A stretch of DNA of 64,000 nucleotides from Tsukamurella asaccharolytica (GTDB lineage Bacteria > Actinomycetota > Actinomycetes > Mycobacteriales > Mycobacteriaceae): the NCBI RefSeq assembly GCF_007858435.1, contig NZ_VIGW01000009.1, positions 44,344 through 108,343 on the forward strand. Direction: 5' to 3'. This document shows positions 1-7,761 of the stretch, piece by piece (within the stretch, counting starts at the first letter, position 1; each line of letters opens with the position of its first letter). A model generated the notes under the pieces. That model had not been told where the DNA came from. It was given only the letters and a program-made list of their open reading frames with translations, and ran no database searches. The position numbers and the translations under genes are program-made.

Positions 1-1
1 C

Positions 2-745
2 GAGGCGGGCCGGCAGATCCGGCAGGCCTTCGTCGCGGGCGAGGGCTACGAGACGCTGATGACGGCGGACTACAGCCAGATCGAGATGCGGATCATGGCC
101 CACCTCTCCGGCGACGAGGGGCTCATCGAGGCATTCAACACCGGCGAGGACCTGCATAACTTCGTCGGTTCCAAGGCCTTCGGCGTCCCGATCGACGAGG
201 TCACGCCCGATATGCGGCGCCGAGTGAAGGCCATGTCCTACGGCCTCGCTTACGGACTTTCGGCCTTCGGCCTCGCAGCGCAGCTGAAGATTTCGCGCGA
301 CGATGCGAAGGACCAGATGGAGGCGTACTTCTCTCGTTTCGGCGGGGTGCGGGACTACCTGCAGGACGTGGTCACCGAGGCCACCCGCAATGAGTACACG
401 GAAACGATCTACGGCCGTCGCCGGTACCTGCCGGACCTCACGTCCACGAACCGGATGCGCCGCGAGGCCGCCGAGCGGATGGCGCTCAACGCGCCCATCC
501 AGGGCAGCGCCGCCGACATCATCAAGGTCGCGATGATCCGGCTGCAGGAGCAGATCGCCGCCGCCGGCCTGCGCTCGCGGATGCTCCTCCAGGTGCACGA
601 CGAGCTCGTCCTTGAGGTAGCCGCGGGGGAGCGGGAGCAGCTCGAAGCGCTGGTCCGCGACACGATGGGCGGCGCCGCGGAACTGTCCGTCCCGCTGGAG
701 GTCTCCGTCGGCTACGGCCGCAGCTGGGACGACGCGGCGCACTAG
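2..745 (+). CDS. polA: DNA polymerase I, C-terminal part (5' end cut by window)
   Basis: C-terminal 247 residues of family A DNA polymerase, which fills gaps in excision repair and lagging-strand synthesis. Translation in this frame runs from the first bases of the window, so the gene begins outside. Motif A (DYSQIEMRIMAH) carries the first metal-binding Asp. Motif B / the O-helix is RRVKAMSYGLAYGLSAFGL. Motif C (QVHDELVLEV) carries the second catalytic Asp. The gene ends with TAG at 743-745. In relatives polA is followed closely by rpsA; here about 3.9 kb of accessory genes separate the two. Confidence 0.97.
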   Translation, partial: EAGRQIRQAFVAGEGYETLMTADYSQIEMRIMAHLSGDEGLIEAFNTGEDLHNFVGSKAFGVPIDEVTPDMRRRVKAMSYGLAYGLSAFGLAAQLKISRDDAKDQMEAYFSRFGGVRDYLQDVVTEATRNEYTETIYGRRRYLPDLTSTNRMRREAAERMALNAPIQGSAADIIKVAMIRLQEQIAAAGLRSRMLLQVHDELVLEVAAGEREQLEALVRDTMGGAAELSVPLEVSVGYGRSWDDAAH

Positions 746-780
746 TCCGCGGTGAGGTGTGGCAGTCTGAATTCATGCGA

Positions 781-930
781 CGTCGCTCGGGTGAGGTAGG
801 ATCTGTGAGATCCGTCCCAGCGGTAACCGCTGGGGGCACCGCACAGTCACACCCTGCGTCCCACGCCGGCGCGTGCGCTGCGCGCACCACACGGCGCTCC
901 GGGACTCTGTTCCAGGTCACCCGAGCGGCG
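781..930 (+). ncRNA. candidate retron msr-msd non-coding RNA
   Basis: A structured 150-nt segment lies just upstream of the reverse transcriptase gene. Its ends are complementary: 781-794 pairs with 917-930 over 14 bp with one G-U pair, as the a1/a2 repeats of retrons do. Directly inside are two perfect hairpins with 3-nt loops: GGATCT/AGATCC at 799-813 and CCCAGCGG/CCGCTGGG at 816-834. These resemble msr stem-loops. A longer imperfect hairpin at 858-905 (GTCCC/GGGAC, then CGCCG/CGGCG, then GTGCGC/GCGCAC around loop TGC) resembles the msd stem. G795 or G796, directly 3' of a1, is the natural candidate for the branching guanosine. The architecture a1-msr-msd-a2-ret is established for retrons; that this segment is transcribed and reverse transcribed is inference. 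Confidence 0.6.
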
Positions 931-944
931 CTCGCATCCCACGC

Positions 945-2222
945 ATGACGTCCGTCGAGATCGTCCGGCGTCTACCGCGGGCACAGCGGTACGCGATCGC
1001 CGATCGGGTCCACCTCCTTGCCGAGGACCTGTGGACCGCGGAGATGATCACGTCGCTGATCCGAGGCACGGTGCCCGAACACCTGCTGGAGCCCGTCGTC
1101 CTGGCGCTTCTGGACGGGCACCCGGAGCCGCCGGTGCGTTTCGTTGACGGCCGACTTCTGCAGTCGGGTCCGGAGCCGATCGCGGCCGCGCTCGACACCG
1201 TCCGCCTCCGCGACACCGTGGCCGCCGGAGACCGCGGCGACGTGCCCGGCCTCGCCCTGCCCGATGTTGCGGCCGTCGCCAGAATGCTCGACCTCACGAT
1301 GCCTGAGCTCGAGTGGTTCGCCGATCACGGTCAGTGGCTTCGACATTCGGCTCCGCCTCTGCGGCACTACCGCGTCCGGCGGATACCGAAGCCGACCGGG
1401 GGAGTGCGTGTCATCGAGGCGCCGAAGCCGCGACTAGCCGAGGCGCAGCGGCGGATCCTGCGGCGCGTCCTCGACCCCGCTGGGGCACATCCTGCGGCCC
1501 GGGGATTCCGCCCGGGCGGATCGGTGCTCGCCTACGCCTCGCCCCATGTCGGCAGTCGTTCGGTGGTCCGGCTCGACCTCCGTGACTGCTTCTCGACGGT
1601 CGCGGTGCCCCGCGTCCGGAACCTCTTCCGGCGGTTGGGGTATTAGGCCCCGGTAGCGACGGTCCTGGCGGATCTGTGCACCGTCGCGACGCCTGCCGAC
1701 GAGCTCCGCGGCCTCGATGCGTGGCGGGCCGCCACGCTGCGGGCGCGGCACCTGCCGCAGGGCGCGCCGTCGTCGCCCGCGCTGGTGAATCTGGCGCTGC
1801 ACCGACTGGATGCGCGGCTCACCGGGCTCGCCCGCGCGCAGGACGCACGTTACACCCGCTACGGCGACGACCTCGCCATCTCGGGGGCGCGCGATCCGGC
1901 GCTGATCGCGGGGGTGGTGCCCACGATCGTGGCGGCGGAGGGGCTATCGGTGAACCCGCGCAAGACGCGGATCATGCGGGCCGGCGCACGGCAGGAACTC
2001 GCGGGCATCGTGGTCAACGCCCGTGCTCAGGTCCCCCGGGCCGAGTACGACGACCTGCGCGCCCTGCTGCACAACGCGGCCCGTTTCGGCGCCGAGAGCC
2101 AGAACCGCGATGGGCACGACGACTTCCGCGCCTTCGTCTACGGCCGGATCGCCTGGGTCGCCCAGGGCAACGAGCAGCGACGAGCGCGCCTGCTCACCAT
2201 GGTCGCACGCGTGCGGTGGTGA
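945..2222 (+). pseudogene. retron-type reverse transcriptase, interrupted by one in-frame TAG
   Basis: RNA-directed DNA polymerase of about 425 codons, counted from the ATG at 945; a GTG at 873 would lie inside the putative msd. An N-terminal extension of about 140 residues precedes the RT fingers and palm. Visible motifs are IPKPTGGVRVIEAPKPRL (about 147-163), motif A RLDLRDCFSTV (209-219), motif B QGAPSSP (272-278), motif C YGDD (306-309) and a late KTRIMRAG block. YASPH at 197-201 matches the retron region X pattern NAxxH. LAG near the C-terminus sits where retrons have VTG (region Y). TAG at 1644-1646 replaces codon 234, between LGY and PVA. The same frame then stays open, with motifs B and C intact, to TGA at 2220-2222. 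No group II intron maturase or endonuclease domain is present. It could be a recent nonsense allele, a readthrough case or a sequencing error. Confidence 0.85.
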
Positions 2223-2237
2223 GCAGGCGCAGCGGGA

Positions 2238-2633
2238 CTACTTGGCCTTCGCGGTCGCGCAGGTGCTGTAGGCGTCCGCCACGGCGCGCTGCACGTTCGC
2301 CTGCTCGCCGGCCAGGCTCATGACGCTGCCGGTACCACGGAAGGCGAGGGCGGCCACGCGGACCTGGCGGACCAGCCCGTCGGAGGCCGCGATGTCCGCG
2401 AACTCCTGCGGTCCGCCGGCAGCCTCCTCGAGACGCTTGGACAGGCCCGGCGACGAGCGGTCGATCGCGGCCCGCAGCTGACCGACGGTGCACGACGTTC
2501 CGGGGACGGCACGCGCGGACTGGGCGTCGGGCTTGGGCGGCGCGGGGGTCGGAGCGGCGGCGGCGAGGGGCGCGCCGGCGAGGGCGATCGCGCCCAGGAC
2601 AGCGGCGGTGGCGGCGGTGCGGCGGAAGGTCAT
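2238..2633 (-). CDS. secreted hemophore-like protein (paralog 1 of 3)
   Basis: A 131-residue exported protein with a Sec signal peptide ending near residue 28 (LAAAA). The mature part contains VPGTSCTVGQLRAAI and a second Cys near the C-terminus (STCATAK), so one disulfide is likely. The PGTxCxVGQ core is shared with the next two genes on the same strand and resembles the small heme-binding hemophore family of mycolic-acid bacteria (Rv0203-like). Start ATG at 2633 is preceded by GAAAGG. Heme binding is inferred from family resemblance only; no axial ligand can be assigned by eye. Confidence 0.6.
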   Translation of the reverse strand: MTFRRTAATAAVLGAIALAGAPLAAAAPTPAPPKPDAQSARAVPGTSCTVGQLRAAIDRSSPGLSKRLEEAAGGPQEFADIAASDGLVRQVRVAALAFRGTGSVMSLAGEQANVQRAVADAYSTCATAKAK

Positions 2634-2659
2634 GCGGGAGTGCCTTTCGGTGAGGATGG

Positions 2660-3013
2660 TCAGTACTTGTCGCAGGTCGCGATGACCTTCGCGATCTTCG
2701 CGTCGATGTCGGCGCGGTTGGCCTTGTAGTAGTCGGCCGCCGCCGGATTGTCCTTGGTCAGCCGATCGATGATCGACTGGCGATCCTCGGGCTTCGCGGT
2801 GAGGAGTTCGGTCGCCTGGTCTCGGCCGCCGGGGGTGGCGTCCATGACCGCGATCGCCTCGGGGGCGACGACCTGGGTGGCACGCTCAACCTGCCCGACG
2901 GTGCACTTGGTGCCGGGCACCTTGTCGGTCGGCGCGGCGGACGCGACGGCGGGGGCGAAGGCGAGGGCGCCCGCGAGGGCTGCGACCGCGGCGGCGATGC
3001 GGATCCGGCTCAT
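2660..3013 (-). CDS. secreted hemophore-like protein (paralog 2 of 3)
   Basis: 117 residues with a signal peptide cleaved near ASA-APTDK. The mature protein has VPGTKCTVGQVERATQVVAPE followed by helical, charged sequence and a C-terminal ATCDKY, giving the same two-cysteine layout as its neighbours. ATG at 3013 is chosen because AGGAG lies 6-10 nt upstream; longer in-frame starts lack a ribosome site. It sits 26 nt upstream of paralog 1 on the same strand, so the genes are probably co-transcribed. Heme capture or transfer is a family inference. Confidence 0.62.
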   Translation of the reverse strand: MSRIRIAAAVAALAGALAFAPAVASAAPTDKVPGTKCTVGQVERATQVVAPEAIAVMDATPGGRDQATELLTAKPEDRQSIIDRLTKDNPAAADYYKANRADIDAKIAKVIATCDKY

Positions 3014-3130
3014 GACTGTCTCCTGTTCGGGCGGTGACCACTGCCTCGCGAGAGTACCGGGTCGGCACGCGCGACGAAAGGACGGCACCGGGAAAGAACA
3101 ACCCGCTGCCGTCCGATCGAAACCCGAGTA

Positions 3131-3571
3131 CTAGCTGGTGGTGCAGCTCGCCTTGACCGCCGCGATCTTCTGCTCCACCTGGGGCTTCGTGGGCTTCGTC
3201 TTGCCGTCGTGCGGCTTCGGACGCGCGGCTTTCGTCTGCCCGGGGTGCGCCTTCTGCCATTCTGCCCGGCGGGCATCGCGGGCCTTCTTCGCGGCGTCCC
3301 GGGCCGCCGCCCGCTGCTCGGGGGTCTTGACGAGCATCTGCTCGAACCGGTCCTTCGCCTTCGCGTTGGTGCTGATGTGCTGCCAGAACTCCGGCGCGAC
3401 TTTCGCGGTGGCGCGCTCGACCTGGCCGACGTTGCACTGGGTGCCGGGGACCGGCGCCGTCGGAGAGACGGGCGCAGCGTTCGCGGCCGCGGGGACGAGG
3501 AGTGCGGCGCCGGACAGCGTTGCCGCGGCTGCGGTCGCCGCCGCCAGCCGAGTGCGGGTGAATCGGTTCAT
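3131..3571 (-). CDS. secreted hemophore-like protein with Lys/Pro-rich tail (paralog 3 of 3)
   Basis: 146 residues. The signal peptide ends near ANA-APVSP. The mature protein has VPGTQCNVGQVERATAKVAPEFWQHI, then a strongly basic Lys/Ala/Pro-rich stretch (about residues 92-132) not found in the other two paralogs, and a final SCTTS. ATG at 3571 has AAGGAG just upstream. It is probably first in the three-gene run. The basic tail could contact cell-wall polyanions or membrane, but that is speculation. The long open frame upstream of this start is GC-driven and antisense to nothing real. Confidence 0.6.
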   Translation of the reverse strand: MNRFTRTRLAAATAAAATLSGAALLVPAAANAAPVSPTAPVPGTQCNVGQVERATAKVAPEFWQHISTNAKAKDRFEQMLVKTPEQRAAARDAAKKARDARRAEWQKAHPGQTKAARPKPHDGKTKPTKPQVEQKIAAVKASCTTS

Positions 3572-3705
3572 CGAATGGGTCTCCTTGTGCAGCTGTGCGG
3601 TCACCGAACGGACCGCTCGCCCACGAGTGGACCCGCTCTCCTTGAACGCGAGACCACGATCAGCTGTGAATCCGCTGGAGTCCGGACACCGCGGTACGGA
3701 CCCGG

Positions 3706-4515
3706 CTAAACCGGCTTTTCGCAGACGAAGATGGCCGTCCCCGGAAGGATCGCGCCGCGCAGCGGGCTCCACTGTCCCCACTCCTGGGTGAAGCCCTCGG
3801 GCCACTCCGGCTCGATCACGTCGACCAACCGCAGGCCGGCGCCGACGATCTCGCGGACGCGGTCGCCCATCGTCCGATGGTGCTCGACGTACGTCGGGAC
3901 TCCGTCGTCGTCGGTCTCCACGTACGGCGAGCGATCGAAGTACGACAGCGTCGCGACCAGGCCGTCCGGCCCCGGATCGTCGAGGAAGATCCAGCGCATC
4001 GGATGGGTGACCGCGAAGACGAATCGGCCGCCCGGACGCAGGACGCGGTGCGCCTCCGTCATCACCCGCGCGGAATCGGCGACGAACGGGATCGCGCCGA
4101 AGGCGGAACAGACGATGTCGGCGCACCCGTCCGCGATGGGCAGGTTCTCGCCCCCGGCCTGGGCGAGGAGCGGATTGCCTTCGCGGACGTGGGAGAGGCC
4201 GCGGCGCAGCATGCCGGCGGAGATGTCGATCCCGACCACGGTGGCGCCGCGCGCCGCGAGCCAGCGTGCGCACGGGGCGCTGCCGCACCCGATCTCGACC
4301 GCGACGGTTCCCGGCCCGACGGGGCCGAGCAACTCGGCATCGGCCTCGTCCAGGCCCTCCGGGCACCACACGAACCCGCCGTCGGCGGCGTCGACGCCCA
4401 GGAACTCGGCGTGCTCGGCGTGGTAGGCCTCGACGTCGGAGTCCCACCAGGACCGGTTCGCGGCCTCGGAGCCGGCGCTGTCGCTGCGCATGTCCGGTGT
4501 GGGGCGGTGGGACAC
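3706..4515 (-). CDS. class I SAM-dependent methyltransferase
   Basis: About 269 residues with a Rossmann-type methyltransferase fold. Motif I is VAVEIGCGSAPCARWLA, followed by VVGIDISAGML for the acidic end of strand 2, NLPIADGCADIVCSAFGAIPF for motif IV, and HRVLRPGGRFVFAVTHP. The substrate is unknown. The N-terminal block AANRSWWDSDVEAYHAEHAEFLG is typical of the actinobacterial family next to rpsA. GTG at 4515 is preferred because GAGAGG lies 9 nt upstream; a GTG at 4569 would add 18 residues but has no ribosome site. It is divergent from rpsA, so the two may share a promoter region. Confidence 0.85.
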   Translation of the reverse strand: MSHRPTPDMRSDSAGSEAANRSWWDSDVEAYHAEHAEFLGVDAADGGFVWCPEGLDEADAELLGPVGPGTVAVEIGCGSAPCARWLAARGATVVGIDISAGMLRRGLSHVREGNPLLAQAGGENLPIADGCADIVCSAFGAIPFVADSARVMTEAHRVLRPGGRFVFAVTHPMRWIFLDDPGPDGLVATLSYFDRSPYVETDDDGVPTYVEHHRTMGDRVREIVGAGLRLVDVIEPEWPEGFTQEWGQWSPLRGAILPGTAIFVCEKPV

Positions 4516-4554
4516 GGGAGTGAACCTCTCGGTTGCGGGTGCGGAGAGGGCGGT

Positions 4555-4584
4555 TTGCCCAGGTTGCACACGGTGGAGTAGCCT
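4555..4584 (+). promoter_or_regulatory. possible rpsA promoter
   Basis: TTGCCC (4555-4560) and TAGCCT (4579-4584) are separated by 18 nt and would start an rpsA leader of roughly 65 nt. This is a pattern match only; the -35 is a moderate fit. Confidence 0.3.
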
Positions 4585-4656
4585 GAGCCACGCGTGTGCC
4601 CATGCGTGCGCGATCTAGACCTCACTACTAGCACCCTGTCCGGAGCAACTTACCCA

Positions 4657-6144
4657 ATGCCCACCACCACCGTCACGTCCCCGCAGGTCGCCGTCAACGA
4701 CATCGGCTCCGCGGAGGACTTCCTCGCCGCGATCGACGCTACGATCAAGTACTTCAACGATGGCGACATCGTCGAGGGAACCATCGTCAAGGTCGACCGT
4801 GACGAGGTCCTGCTCGACATCGGTTACAAGACCGAGGGCGTCATCCCCTCCCGTGAGCTGAGCATCAAGCACGACGTCGACCCGTCCGAGGTCGTCAACG
4901 TCGGCGATGCCGTCGAGGCCCTCGTCCTCACCAAGGAGGACAAGGAAGGCCGTCTGATCCTGTCCAAGAAGCGCGCGCAGTACGAGCGCGCCTGGGGCAC
5001 GATCGAAGAGCTCAAGGAGAAGGACGAGGCCGTCAAGGGCACCGTCATCGAGGTGGTCAAGGGTGGTCTGATCCTGGACATCGGCCTCCGCGGCTTCCTC
5101 CCGGCCTCGCTGGTCGAGATGCGTCGTGTGCGCGACCTCCAGCCGTACATCGGCAAGGAGATCGAGGCGAAGATCATCGAGCTCGACAAGAACCGCAACA
5201 ACGTGGTCCTGTCGCGCCGCGCGTGGCTCGAGCAGACCCAGTCCGAGGTCCGCAGCGAGTTCCTGCACCAGCTGCAGAAGGGCCAGGTCCGCAAGGGCGT
5301 CGTGTCCTCGATCGTCAACTTCGGTGCCTTCGTGGACCTGGGCGGCGTCGACGGCCTCGTGCACGTCTCGGAGCTGTCCTGGAAGCACATCGATCACCCG
5401 TCCGAGGTGGTCACCGTGGGCGACGAGGTCACCGTCGAGGTCCTCGACGTCGACCTGGACCGCGAGCGCGTCTCGCTGTCGCTCAAGGCGACCCAGGAGG
5501 ATCCGTGGCGCCAGTTCGCCCGGACCCACGCCATCGGCCAGATCGTGCCCGGCAAGGTCACCAAGCTCGTCCCGTTCGGCGCCTTCGTCCGCGTCGAGGA
5601 GGGCATCGAGGGTCTCGTCCACATCTCGGAGCTGGCCGAGCGCCACGTCGAGGTCCCGGATCAGGTCGTCTCGGTCGGCGACGACGCCATGGTGCGCGTC
5701 ATCGACATCGACCTCGAGCGTCGTCGCATCTCGCTGAGCCTCAAGCAGGCGAACGAGGACTACACCGAGGAGTTCGACCCGTCGAAGTACGGCATGGCCG
5801 ACAGCTACGACGAGAACGGCGAGTACATCTTCCCCGAGGGCTTCGATCCCGAGACCAACGAGTGGCTCGAGGGCTTCGAGAAGCAGCGCGAGGAGTGGGA
5901 GGGTCGCTACGCCGAGGCGGAGCGTCGCCACAAGATGCACACCGCGCAGATGGAGAAGTTCGCGGCCGACGAGGCCGCCGAGGCCGCTGCCGGCGGTCCG
6001 GCTGCGGGTGGCGCGAACTACTCGAGCGAGTCGGCCACCGCCGACCGCAGTGGTGCCAGCGAGGCGCCGCAGAGCACCGGCGGTTCGCTGGCCAGCGACG
6101 CACAGCTCGCCGCGCTCCGCGAGAAGCTCTCGGGCAACGCCTGA
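4657..6144 (+). CDS. rpsA: 30S ribosomal protein S1
   Basis: 495 residues. S1 binds mRNA and docks it on the 30S subunit. Four S1 (OB-fold) repeats are visible: GDIVEGTIVKVDRDEVLLDIGYKTEGVIP, VKGTVIEVVKGGLILDIGLRGFLPAS, RKGVVSSIVNFGAFVDLGGVDGLVHVSEL and VPGKVTKLVPFGAFVRVEEGIEGLVHISEL. A Glu/Ala-rich tail follows. The start at ATG 4657 matches the conserved MPxxTVTSPQVAVNDIGSxEDFLAAID opening of mycobacterial S1; GGAG lies upstream at a loose spacing. A strong hairpin follows the stop. Confidence 0.98.
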   Translation: MPTTTVTSPQVAVNDIGSAEDFLAAIDATIKYFNDGDIVEGTIVKVDRDEVLLDIGYKTEGVIPSRELSIKHDVDPSEVVNVGDAVEALVLTKEDKEGRLILSKKRAQYERAWGTIEELKEKDEAVKGTVIEVVKGGLILDIGLRGFLPASLVEMRRVRDLQPYIGKEIEAKIIELDKNRNNVVLSRRAWLEQTQSEVRSEFLHQLQKGQVRKGVVSSIVNFGAFVDLGGVDGLVHVSELSWKHIDHPSEVVTVGDEVTVEVLDVDLDRERVSLSLKATQEDPWRQFARTHAIGQIVPGKVTKLVPFGAFVRVEEGIEGLVHISELAERHVEVPDQVVSVGDDAMVRVIDIDLERRRISLSLKQANEDYTEEFDPSKYGMADSYDENGEYIFPEGFDPETNEWLEGFEKQREEWEGRYAEAERRHKMHTAQMEKFAADEAAEAAAGGPAAGGANYSSESATADRSGASEAPQSTGGSLASDAQLAALREKLSGNA

Positions 6145-6165
6145 TCCGCTTCGCGCAACGACGCC

Positions 6166-6201
6166 GAACGCCCCGCATCCTGCACAGGATGCGGGGCGTT
6201 C
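6166..6201 (+). terminator. transcription terminator after rpsA
   Basis: Perfect 17-bp inverted repeat, arms 6166-6182 and 6185-6201, with only CA between them, 21 nt after the rpsA stop. No U tract follows, as is common for actinobacterial hairpin terminators. Confidence 0.75.
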
Positions 6202-6264
6202 CCGCATCAAGGCCGGCGTCCGCCCGGTGGCGCCGGCACCGATTCCGCACACGGGGGAGCCGCC

Positions 6265-7749
6265 ATGAGCGCACCGATCGACCTGAACCCGGCCGCGTTA
6301 CCCGCGATCACCGAGGCGTCCGTGCCGGCCTACGACCGCGCCGCAGTCCGGCCCGGCATCGTCCACTTCGGCGTCGGCGGCTTCCATCGGGCGCACCAGG
6401 CCGTCTACGTGGACCGGCTGCTCGCGGCCGGCGCGGACGCGGCAGGCTGGGGCATCTGCGGCGTCGGACTGCGGCCCGCCGATGAGGCGATGCGTGACGC
6501 CCTCCTGCCCCAGGGCGGGCTGTACACGCTGACTCTCAAGCATCCCGACGGGGCCGTCGAGACCTCCGTCGTCGGGTCGATCGTCGATTACCTGTACGCC
6601 CCCGACGACGCGAGGGCCGTCCTCGAGCGGCTCGCGGCACCCGAGACCCGCATCGTCTCCCTCACGATCACCGAGGGCGGCTACAACTTCTCCGCCGTCA
6701 CCGGCGAATTCGACGCCGAGACCGCGGACGTCCGTCATGATCTGGAGTCGGGCGCTTCGCCCCGCACCGTCTTCGGGTACGTCACCGAGGCCCTACGCCG
6801 GCGGCGTGACCGCGGCGTGCCCGCGTTCACGGTCATGTCCTGCGACAACATCGAGGGCAACGGGCACGTCGCGCGGCGCACTCTCACCGCCTTCGCCCGC
6901 CTGGCCGATCCCGCCCTCGCGGACTGGATCACCGAGCACGTCCGCTTCCCCAACTCGATGGTCGACCGGATCACGCCGGCGACGCCGCCGGGGTTGCGGG
7001 AAGAAGTCGCGACACGGACGGGGGTCGAGGACCGCTGGCCCGTGGTCGCCGAGCCCTACACCCAGTGGATGCTCGAGGACGCCTTCGGTGCGGGCCGCCC
7101 GCGGTTCGAGGACGTCGGCGTGCAGGTGGTCGACGACGTCGAGCCCTACGAGCTCATGAAGCTGCGCCTGCTCAACGCCGGGCACCAGGGGCTGGGGCAC
7201 TTCGCCCGCCTGCTGGGCTACGAGTACGTCCACGACGCCGCGGCCGACCTGGATGTGCGGGAACTGCTCCGCCGGTACATGCAGGAGGAGGCGCGGCCCA
7301 CGCTGCGCCCCGTCCCCGGCATCGATCTCGACGACTACATCCAGACCCTGCTCGACCGCTTCTCCAACCCCGCCATCGCGGACACCGTCGCGCGGCTGTG
7401 CCAGGACGCCTCCGACCGCATCCCGAAATGGCTGGTGCCCGTGATCGTCGCGCGCCTGGACGAGGGCGCCGCCGCGCCCCTCGCCGCCGCTGTCGTCGCG
7501 GCGTGGACGCACGGCTGTGAGGGCCTCGACGACGCCGGCGCGGCGATCGTCCTGAACGACCGCGCGGCGGACGACCTGACGCGGCGCGCTCTCCGCTCGC
7601 GCACCGATCCACTGGCCTTCGTCGCGGTGCCGGATCTCTTCGGCGACCTCGCCGACCGCCCCGGGTTCACCGAGCCCTACCTGGCGACGCTGGCCGCGTT
7701 GCGCGAGACGGGCGCGCGCGCCGTGCTGCGGGACCTGCTCGCGCGGTAG
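6265..7749 (+). CDS. mannitol 2-dehydrogenase family polyol dehydrogenase
   Basis: 494 residues of the long-chain polyol-specific dehydrogenase family, which oxidises mannitol or D-arabitol to the ketose with NAD. The N-terminal nucleotide-binding region contains HFGVGGFHRAHQAVYVD. The catalytic motif K-x4-N-x2-H appears as Lys299, Asn304 and His307 (MKLRLLNAGH). Length is typical of the mannitol/arabitol enzymes. GGGGGAG lies just upstream of ATG 6265. It is convergent with a xylulokinase gene 12 bp away, which favours a D-arabitol-to-xylulose or similar route, though mannitol to fructose cannot be excluded. Confidence 0.88.
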   Translation: MSAPIDLNPAALPAITEASVPAYDRAAVRPGIVHFGVGGFHRAHQAVYVDRLLAAGADAAGWGICGVGLRPADEAMRDALLPQGGLYTLTLKHPDGAVETSVVGSIVDYLYAPDDARAVLERLAAPETRIVSLTITEGGYNFSAVTGEFDAETADVRHDLESGASPRTVFGYVTEALRRRRDRGVPAFTVMSCDNIEGNGHVARRTLTAFARLADPALADWITEHVRFPNSMVDRITPATPPGLREEVATRTGVEDRWPVVAEPYTQWMLEDAFGAGRPRFEDVGVQVVDDVEPYELMKLRLLNAGHQGLGHFARLLGYEYVHDAAADLDVRELLRRYMQEEARPTLRPVPGIDLDDYIQTLLDRFSNPAIADTVARLCQDASDRIPKWLVPVIVARLDEGAAAPLAAAVVAAWTHGCEGLDDAGAAIVLNDRAADDLTRRALRSRTDPLAFVAVPDLFGDLADRPGFTEPYLATLAALRETGARAVLRDLLAR

Positions 7750-7761
7750 GCCGGTCGTGGC

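Noticed and set aside
873-944. Upstream GTG at 873 as the RT start
   Set aside because: It would place the N-terminus inside the putative msd hairpin and adds 24 low-complexity residues; ATG 945 lies just outside the a2 repeat.
945-2222. Group II intron or diversity-generating retroelement as explanation for the reverse transcriptase
   Set aside because: No maturase or endonuclease domain follows the RT, no intron domain V-like hairpin was seen, and no template/variable repeat pair lies nearby. The upstream paired ends favour a retron.
3572-4600. Long minus-strand frame running from the third hemophore-like gene through the methyltransferase region
   Set aside because: It is Arg/Pro-rich, out of frame with the real methyltransferase, and is a by-product of high GC. 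The ribosome site at 3571 marks the real start.
4615-6252. 545-residue minus-strand frame opposite rpsA
   Set aside because: Antisense to a certain gene, biased Leu/Asp/Val composition, no ribosome site.
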